From: Quillaja saponaria
Lineage: Eukaryota; Streptophyta; Magnoliopsida; Fabales; Quillajaceae
Length of the DNA: 64,000 bases
NCBI GenBank assembly: GCA_029379385.1
Contig: CM055615.1
Coordinates: forward strand, 4,340,001-4,404,000
Direction: 5' to 3'
Position 1 is the stretch's first letter. Every line of letters starts with the position of its first letter. Below, one piece after another: positions 56,441-64,000 of the stretch. The notes beneath the pieces were generated by a model, which worked only from the letters and a program-made list of their open reading frames with translations, had not been told where the DNA came from and did no database searches. Position numbers and translations under genes: made by a program.

Positions 56441-56873
56441 TTACTGAAAAATAAAAGTTCATCTACATTGCCTATATTTTTATTCTTTTTGGGTAAGGGT
56501 CTATATTTTTTTGTTAACACATTTTTACTCCCTGTGAAGTATAGTTACATAAGCAAATGATTGCTCTAGTTTCTTGTTAAAAAACAAGATAATTATATTT
56601 AATACCTTGATCTATTCTTTTAAATTTTTTATTCTCAATTTATGTTCCTCTGACGTCCTTGGAAATGAAAAAAGTGCACATCCCTTCTCCTTCTGATAAA
56701 CTATGATTCATGCTTTCAATGTTGCTAAAATTACCACGATTTATTGAAATAAAAGTGATGGGTTGCATTTCAAAACCTTAACAACTTACAAAAAACTGAG
56801 ACGTAAACATAGTTGAACATGAAATGCAAAACTTTACAACTGAGAATTACATTTATCATATCAATACCTACAT

Positions 56874-56982
56874 CTAACGTTCAAAGAGTGTCACACATGG
56901 ATTTGGATCATACTGCATAATGTGGGCAGCACGTTCAAACTCCTCCCTCAGAACTTTTATGCTGTAATTATGGCAGTTACTG
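56874..56982 (-). pseudogene. Coding-like remnant inside the Mutator-like element, unassigned
   Basis: One minus-strand frame reads [20 protein letters not shown] then [14 protein letters not shown] and a TAG (56876-56874). Its base composition and residue mix differ from the surrounding AT-rich DNA. It lies just inside the right inverted repeat. It could be the end of a lost element protein or a captured host-gene piece. I do not recognise the family. Confidence 0.35.
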
Positions 56983-57257
56983 AAGTCACGAGGTGTGACA
57001 TCATATTTCGTGACTTGATGAAGTGTGACTTCATACTTCGTGACTTAAGTCACGAAGTCATTATTCATGCTCGACAACCCAACACATGAAGTGTGCTGAC
57101 TGGACTAGTGGATCATCACAATTACTACAAACCTCGTAGGTTCAACCCACAAGGTATAATTTTTGGTATATTTTTAATTTTTGTTTCAAATTTCGGTCCA
57201 TTTTAAAATTAAATTCTAAAATTTGATTACATTTGAAGTATTTTTTCAAAAAAAACC

Positions 57258-58440
57258 TCCAGACACTATTAATTAACTAATTTATATGAGACGCATACTG
57301 CACATTGCACATGCTTGTGAGTCATATTTATATAACTTTTACACTATGTATAATTGTTAAAAAAAAAAAAACAAATGAAAACTTAATGTAATATATATAT
57401 ATATATTTTTTAATTTGGTCTTATAAAATATTTTCAAATTTAATTTTTTCCTATATATATATTTTTAATATTTTACTTATATTCTTGCATTCTTTAATAT
57501 TTAAACTCATATTTTTCTCTTTCCATTTTATTAGATAAGAACAAATTTGTCAGAGATCAAAATGAAGATAAACTACGTAGTGCAATATTATTTTGTAAAA
57601 TTTTAAGTGCACAATCAGGAATGATTTTAATCTATAACAAAAGGAAGCACAACAATGATATTTATTAAGATTATGATAGATGTTTTCATTCCAATGAATT
57701 ATCAGAAGAAAAAAAAAATTCATCTACAAAAATCTATTAGATTTAAACTTTACTATTGATTGAATTTAATTTTTATTAAAAGTTTATTAACAATAATAAT
57801 AATTACAATCATATAACTATTAAAAATCTTCTTAAATTTATTACCAAAACAAAAACACTATATTCCTTCTTTCATTTTCCATCTTTCATCTCCATCCTCC
57901 TTACTAATACATTAGAAACCAAAAAAAAATTTTATCACAAATAATTTACATTTTTTGTTGTTGTTAAACATTGATATTATGAAGATTAATTTTGTTAAAT
58001 TTACTATCACAAACATATTATACTTATTGCTATCAATAGTTATAAATAATTTTTTAAAAAAATATTACATTGAATATAAAGTTATTATTATTAAATTTTA
58101 TTATTTTTAAAATTTATTAATATAAATAAAAAATAATTTCACTTTTATTACTATTAAGATAGAAAATTAGAAAAATAATCCTACCACTACTAAAAATGAG
58201 TTAGAAGTTAAATTAAAAATGAATAATAATAAAAGTTAAATTTTAATAAAAAATATTTTAAAAATTTTATCATTAAACTTGTTTAATTATAATATAAATT
58301 CAAGGAGTATTCCATGCTTACATATTTTTTACCCCAACTGGCAATGTGCTGTTGTGGGCCGTTGGTGGTCACATCATATGGAAAAGGAATATTCCAGCGG
58401 ACATGTTCGTTTACATGTTTCCCATGATTAGGTGATTATT
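57258..58440 (-). repeat. KTI-upstream duplication block, unit B, right part
   Basis: Resumes with GACACTATTAATTAACTAAT as in 61367. Continues with TTTCCATTTTATTAGATAAG, TTGATATTATKAAGAT, TATCACAAACA and TTACTATTAAGATAG words shared with 61600-62400, and ends with CCATGCTTACATA, CAATGTGCTGTTGTGGGCC, matching 62460-62560 and the complement of 44070-44140. Confidence 0.75.
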
Positions 58441-59049
58441 ACCAAAAACTTATCATCATTACTATTGTTTATCATTAAATTATATATAAAATATTATCGT
58501 TAATATATTTTTAGCGTGTTTGGATGTATCTCTATGGTTCTTTCTTTGCGCTTGCGCTGAGTTTCATAATATTTTAAAAAAAATACTTTAATATTTTAAA
58601 AATTATAGTACTTATAGATGTGTTTTTTCGTGTTTCTAAAAATACTTAAAATAATATTTTTAAAAGTTAGCTGTAACTTTTTAAATTAGAAATATAAAAA
58701 TTACCTTATTAATTTATAAAATTATCAAATATATCTTGAATTAATTTATAAATCATTAAATTTTTCTCTCTAAATATATTTTTAATTAATAATGTTTATT
58801 TTTATCATTTTATATATTCACACCAATTTATTATTTGTTTTATTAATCACCTTGTTTATTGTTTTTACATCCTACAATAATTTTTATAAAAAAATTTACA
58901 AAACATGTTTTGTGTGGCTTTTTTGACAGCTGCTTTTTAACAATATAAAAGTTACAGAAGCTTTTAAAAAGTTATAACATTACGAAACCAAATATTAATA
59001 TTAAGACTAACTATTGTAATGTGCATCTCTAAAAATAAAAGAGAATTAG
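58441..59049. other. AT-rich DNA inside the duplication array
   Basis: No gene recognised. Confidence 0.4.
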
Positions 59050-59740
59050 TGCTAGGGAGTAATGTACAATTTATCTTGTTTGAGATGTGGCGTAAATTTA
59101 TTGGCTCACTCCAAGAAATACTGGCAACTTATTCTTTATGACCTTTTAACTTGATCCCTTGAATTATGGGTTATAGAGATTAAAGAACATGAATAAAAAA
59201 AAGGGAAGCAATAATAAGACAAGCTCTAATATGATAAGAGACAAATTAATCTTGTTTAGTAAATTTAATTAAGCTCAGACTTAGTTTACCAATATTATTA
59301 TATGTAATTAATGAGGTTGGTGGTCTACAGCTCGGTCATATTTTAAATTATCATAATCATATTACCTATGATAACAAAAAAATATTATATCTCAATTTAT
59401 TTTATTACTTTTTTTTTATCTTATTTTAAAGTATCATATTTAAAATATCATATTTTAGATTGACATATTTTATAACATCACATTGGCCATATTTTAAAAT
59501 ATGATATTTCAAATCATCATAATCATAATGTATATCAATCAGTCTGATTCTGAGAACCATTGCAATCGTTATTCTCTGTCATCTAGGTTTCATACTGATG
59601 CGTCTACTTTTTTTTTTTACTAAGTAATCATGTATGCACTATCTATAACACTAACAGATTTTACTAGGTGAACTAACTTATAGCTTCTATAATAACTATA
59701 TTAATTCCGAAAACCATTTCACCACCATAATATGTATGTT
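59050..59740 (+). repeat. KTI-flank duplication, second block type, copy 2
   Basis: The first ~340 bases match 53925-54249. The part from 59195 to 59740 is directly repeated at 60045-60610 (AAGCAATAATAAGACAA, AGCTCAGACTTAGTTTACCA, CACATTGGCCATATTTTAAA, GTATATCAATCAGTC, AACCATT). A third fragment of this unit is at 59750-59880. Confidence 0.75.
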
Positions 59741-59975
59741 CATAGTTAGCTATCATCCTAATTATCATAATCACAAAATATATCAATCAGTCTTGTTCTG
59801 AGAACCATTTCAATCGTTACTCTCTGTAGGGCGAGTCTGATACTGATGGTTCCAACTATCCTCCTAATTTATTTATTTTTTTTCTTCATAAAATTATCTA
59901 TTGTCAAATTAACCTCAAGTGATCAGACAAATGAAACATAAAATTATACTAGGCAACAAAAGAACAAGAAATTAT

Positions 59976-60044
59976 CACTACAAAGAAATTGTAGATATAG
60001 TAACAACACTTTGTTGTCACTAATAGAATGACAGTCGACACAAC
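59976..60044 (+). mobile_element. CACTA-type terminal fragment
   Basis: CACTACAAAGAAATTGTAGA resembles the terminus of the CACTA element at 41834 (CACTACAAGGAAAT). It is followed by AACAACACTTTGTTGTCACT, a palindromic subterminal-like word. The preceding DNA (59915-59971) matches 10917-10985, where no CACTA word occurs. Only about 70 bases are present before the duplication block resumes, so it is a relic. Confidence 0.45.
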
Positions 60045-60610
60045 TAAAAAATGGTAAGCAATAATAAGACAACCTCTAATTTTATAAGAGACAAATTAGT
60101 CATGTTTAGTGAATTTAATAAGCTCAGACTTAGTTTACCAATAGTGTTATATATAATTAATGAGGTTGATGGTCCGCAACTTGGTCATATTTTAAATTAT
60201 CATAATCACATTACCTATGATAACCAAAAATATTATATCTCAATTTATTTTATTCTTTTTATTTTATTTTATCATATTTTAAGTTATCATATTTTAATAT
60301 TTAAATTATCATATTTTACAATATCACATTGGCCATATTTTAAAATCTGATATTTAAAATTATCATAATCACATTGTATATCAATCAGTCTAATTCTAAA
60401 ACCATTCCAATCATTACTCTCTATTGGCCGAGTCTAATATTGATGCATCTACTTATTATTTTTTTGTTTTTTTGAGAGTTCCATGTGCATTATGTATAAC
60501 ACTAAGATTTTACAAGGTGAACCAACTGACAACTTCTATAATAGCTATATTAATTCTGAAAACACTTCACCACCACAATATATATGTTAATAATCAACTA
60601 TCCTCCTAAT
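60045..60610 (+). repeat. KTI-flank duplication, second block type, copy 3
   Basis: Direct repeat of 59195-59740, about 0.85 kb away. The 99-codon open frame across it is a by-product and is not conserved in the sister copy. Confidence 0.75.
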
Positions 60611-60859
60611 ATATACTGACCAACATCCAAACAACAAGCCTTTCAATGATGGATGTAACAAACCATTATTTGTGTACGTTGTAACTAATGAGTCTCTTTA
60701 TTCAAGACGAAGGTTGTAAAAAATTTAATATAAGTATGACTCTTGCTCTCTCCTTTCTTGGGGTTTTTTTTTTTTTTTTTTAACATTATAATTTTTAATT
60801 TTTAATCCCACATAGAACACATAATAGAGAAATTAATTTTTAATTTTTTGTAAAAATTC

Positions 60860-62610
60860 ATGTTTTACATCAGAGATTAATTTAGCACGTTTAATTCTCC
60901 TAAAGGGACTACTTTAAAATTGTTTGTTTAGCAGTTATAATTTTTTTGTTCTTATGTTACACGCCATTATCTTCTTGTCCATAAAACAAGATAAAGACAT
61001 TTCACAATGGATTGGATTAGATCAGCTATCCAACTAATGACTTTATCCATTTATATCCCTACTTGTAAAACAAATATAAAAAATTAAATTTCGATCAATT
61101 ATCATAATAAACTTTGTATGTTAATTAACTTGCTCAATTTCTGTTTATTTTCAATTCATTAGAAAAAATCATAATACATATATAATAGGGATAATCATCT
61201 TATAGTTGATTTTATTTTTATCCTTGTGAAGTTTTGAGTGGTTTAGATTTTGCAATTTGATATCACAGGAATAAATTTCATTTTCCATTGTAGTTTTCTT
61301 TTCTCAAAAAAATCTAATTAGCAAGCAAGATCATCAAATCCAAAAGAAGTGCAGAAGAAAACCTAATGACACTATTAATTAACTAATTTATATGGAATAC
61401 ACGGTGCACATGAGCCATATTTATATGATTTAAAATTATGTATAATTTATATAAAAAAATTGATAAAAACTTAATATAATATAACTTTTTTTAAAAAAAA
61501 ATTGGTCCTATAAAATGTTTTTTAAATTTAATTTTTTTACTGTACATATATTTTTTAATATTTTACATATATTCTTGAATGCTTTAATATTGGAACTCAT
61601 ATATTTTTCTACTTTCCATTTTATTTTATTCATATATATATATATAAAATAAAAAATACTTGTTAGAGATGAAAATTAAGAAAAACTAAATAGTCACAAA
61701 ATTATTTTTTGAAACTTTAAGTGCACAATCAAGAACGTTGTAATCTATAAGTAATAACAAGAAAAATAATCACAACAATGATATTTATCAAGATTCTAAT
61801 GGATGCTTTCATTCCAATGTCAGAAACAAAGAACAAAATCACCTCTAAAACCAATTAGATTTAAACTTTATGATTGATTCAATTTAATTTTTATTAAAAA
61901 TTTATTAACAAAAAATAAAAAAAATAAAAATTACAATCATATAACTATTAAAAGTCTTGTTATATTTAGTACCAAAAAATAAAAAATAACAAACTAAAAA
62001 AACTGTAGTCCTTTTATTTTTCATCTTTCATCTTCAATTCACCTTATTAATCTTAGAAACCAATTATGTTATATCACAAATAATTTAAGTTTATTTTGTC
62101 AAACATTGATATTATTAAGATATTTTCGTTAAATTTACTATCACAAACAGTTTATATTTCACTGCTATAAACAGTTGTAAATATTTTTTCCCCAAAATAT
62201 CACTTTAAATATAAAATAATTTCATTTTGATTACTATTAAGATAGAAAAAAAATAATCCTATCACTATTAAAAATTATTTGTGTAAAATTAAAGAGTTAG
62301 ATGTTATACTAAAAATGAATAATAATAAAAATTAAATTTTTATAAAAAAATATTTTAAAACATCAAAAAAAATTTCATTAAACCTGTTTGAATATATAAT
62401 TTAAATTCAAGGAATATGAGATGCATGCATGCAAAGGCGTGCTGAGGTGTGTTTGCATGTGATCCATGCTCACATAACTTTTTATCCCAGCTGCCAATGT
62501 GCAGTTCCCTCATGTGATTCAACTGATATTTTGGGAATCAGTAGTTCTGAGTTTTGGGCCATTGGTGGTGTCTCACTGTAAATGGGAAAGCATTCGAGGG
62601 AAAGGGGAAA
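60860..62610 (-). repeat. KTI-upstream duplication block, unit D (most complete)
   Basis: Contains all landmarks of units A and B without the Mutator-like or Helitron insert. It then continues into sequence matching the complement of about 19640-20120 (TTACTATTAAGATAG, TATCACAAACAG, TTAGAAACCAATTA). It ends with TGTGTTTGCATGTGATCCAT, CAGCTGCCAATGTGCAGTT and GGGCCATTGGTGGT, related to 44040-44155 (complement) and 58310-58380. TA repeats lie at about 61632-61644. Confidence 0.75.
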
Positions 62611-62949
62611 GTTACGCTCAATTTTTTTAACACGAATTCAGTATATTTATTTTATTTTCATCTATTTTTAGCACTATTTTTTTTTTTTTTTTTTTAGAGA
62701 TATACATTCCAATAGTTTACAAATCATTATTTTCTAATCTCTCTCATTATATTTTATCCAAATACATTACTTACCAAAAAAATAAATTATCACAATAACA
62801 GGAAAACAAAAAAGTCTTAAGACTAAGTTCAAAAGATATATTGGCCAGTTGATCCATAACTCCAATTACATACCAGAAGACATAGCTAAAACTAAAACAG
62901 AATTTTTACTGGAATCACAAAAGTTACAATATTTTTTTTTATGAAATGC
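62611..62949. other. AT-rich DNA with a T-tract
   Basis: A poly-T run lies at about 62678-62695. No gene recognised. Confidence 0.4.
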
Positions 62950-63370
62950 TATTTAAGTCATTTTAATAATTAGTATTAGATATAGAAAAAGATGTAATGG
63001 TGATCAAACTTAATGACTTTTCGAAAATTGTAATTTGGTATATTACCAATACTTAGCAACTCCTAATATTAATTACCAAAAAATGCAATAAATAGATTTA
63101 TAAAATTTTAATGTTTATGAATGTATCTACTTCAAGAATTATAAAATTTATATCTTGATGAGAGTTTAATTCTTACAGGAAGGGTTCTCTTTTTTCCATA
63201 ATAGCTATAGCTAGCTAGCTTTAACTTTCGCTGCACAGTGTCTTTCAAAGAACTACATCAAACATAAGAACAATTCAACATCAGAGTCTTTTTATTTGTT
63301 TCTGAATTATTGAGATAAAGTCAAAATCTGTGATGATTATATTCCACATTTTACTGTGTTTCATAGTTCT
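62950..63370 (-). repeat. Right-arm end of the large inverted duplication
   Basis: Reverse complement of 18975-19320. Landmarks here: TTATAAAATTTTAATGTTTA, TATATCTTGATGA, TAGCTAGCTAGCT (63206-63220), ACAGTGTCTTTCAAAGAACT, TTATTGAGATAAAGTC-like and ATATTCCACATTTTACTGTG. Confidence 0.75.
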
Positions 63371-64000
63371 TTTGTTTTGCAGTATATCAATTCTAAGTAA
63401 TATGAACTAGAAATTTTGTTCATTATGAGACGTTTTTTATTTTCCATAATTTTTCTTCACCTTCACAGATTGTATCGGGATTTCTGATAAGAGACTGGAG
63501 CAAGGTCAAGTGTATAGTGTTCTTAATCAGTTTCAACTGACTATCATGGGCAGATTTGCATGATGATTGTGTATGTAATTTAAGGAGAACGGCAATGCAA
63601 AAATGTATGTCAACTGTGGGTCATGTTATCTGAAGTAGATTTGCAGGATGGTTTAGTATGCCCTTCATCTGTTCCTAGTGTATTTGGCAATGGATCAGGT
63701 TGGGTATGATATCTACTCGATCCAATACTAGTGAATTGGATAATATCCAAGTTACTAGATCAGTTTCTTAATTTATATTGGATTGTATCATGAACAATAG
63801 ATCGTTGGATTAAGTCGGATTATGCATGATCAGTCGGTTTTTTTTTTTGTGTGCATGTGTTACTCACAAATAATTAAGACTGTATAAAAATGTATAATGC
63901 TATATAATAAAATAAAATATAATTTAAAATAATATCAAGGGTTGACAAAATAAATTATTTATTTAAATAGTTATCTAAATTTTTTTATTAATTATTTACT
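63371..64000. other. Right edge of the window, no gene recognised
   Basis: The segment 63362-63427 (GCAGTATATCAATTCTAAGT, AATATGAACTAGAAATTTTG) repeats 17666-17730 in the same orientation, unlike the inverted match next to it. The rest is unassigned; GGATTGGAT-type words recur around 63690-63830. Confidence 0.45.

Larger units (their letters stand above)
54697..57247. mobile_element. Non-autonomous Mutator-like element, 2.55 kb, with ~215-bp terminal inverted repeats
   Basis: The left end starts GAAAAAACACCTCAAATGGA and the complement of the right end starts GAAAAAATACTTCAAATG. The arms stay alignable for about 215 bases: TTAATTTTAAAA, AATTTGAAACAAAAA, GTGGGTT, CACTAG, GTCAGCACACTTC and GTGACTTCGTGACTT. 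Flanks are AAGAAAACC (54688-54696) and AAAAAAACC (57249-57257), an imperfect 9-bp target duplication. The paralogous unit at 61355 reads through this point without an insert (GCAGAAGAAAACCT then GACACTATTAATT). Long inverted repeats, GAAAAAA-type ends and a 9-bp duplication fit Mutator. No transposase is recognised inside; the interior holds a Helitron, a hAT-like fragment and a short coding-like remnant. Confidence 0.85.

Noticed and set aside
60051..60350. 99-codon open frame in the right-hand array
   Set aside because: The directly repeated sister segment at 59200-59500 does not keep the frame, and the protein is a translation of repeat DNA.

Overview
This is plant nuclear DNA, most likely from a eudicot. 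It is very AT-rich and gene-poor, with GT-AG introns and many decayed transposable elements. It carries nuclear homologues of plant genes: chlorophyll-pathway DVR, thylakoid CCB1, SUMO and a Kunitz inhibitor. The species cannot be named from the sequence alone. I see no bacterial operons, CRISPR array, rRNA or convincing tRNA gene.

Only two reading frames look like potentially working protein genes. One is an intact, intronless Kunitz-type protease inhibitor (KTI) on the minus strand (51756-52409). The other is a small secreted peptide with a doubled CX3CX3C motif, also minus (25601-25906). All other recognisable host coding sequence is broken: a DVR pseudogene (1396-2192), a three-exon CCB1 pseudogene (15244-16077, minus), a second KTI copy (22455-23107, plus) and a three-exon SUMO pseudogene (29063-29891).

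Layout. 0-8 kb: the DVR relic and several copies, in both orientations, of one LTR-like repeat family (called R1 here). 9-14 kb: dispersed repeats, a perfect 171-bp tandem duplication and a Copia LTR fragment. 15-18 kb: the CCB1 relic, an LTR-like fragment and an acidic C-terminal exon. 19-23 kb: the left arm of a large inverted duplication ending in the KTI pseudogene. 24-28.5 kb: directly duplicated AT-rich blocks around the cysteine-rich peptide gene, a tRNA-type SINE with a 13-bp target duplication and an inverted-repeat element. 29-31 kb: the SUMO relic and a coiled-coil gene relic. 31.7-33.4 kb: a solo LTR with a 5-bp target duplication. 34-36.6 kb: a truncated Copia element (minus). 37-41.8 kb: the 3' part of a CACTA (En/Spm) element, ending in a clear CACTA terminus. 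44-47.3 kb: a nearly full-length but mutated hAT element (minus). 48.8-50.2 kb: a second Copia fragment (plus) with its 3' LTR. 51-63.4 kb: a minisatellite, the intact KTI gene, and the right arm of the inverted duplication, expanded by repeated copies of its upstream DNA and by a 2.55-kb Mutator-like element that contains a Helitron.

The main story is structural. The KTI locus exists twice in opposite orientation about 29 kb apart; one copy is intact and the other broken. Paralogous copies of the flanking DNA act as empty sites for three mobile elements (solo LTR, Mutator-like element, Helitron), so their boundaries and relative order can be read from the window itself. I found no convincing new multi-gene system.
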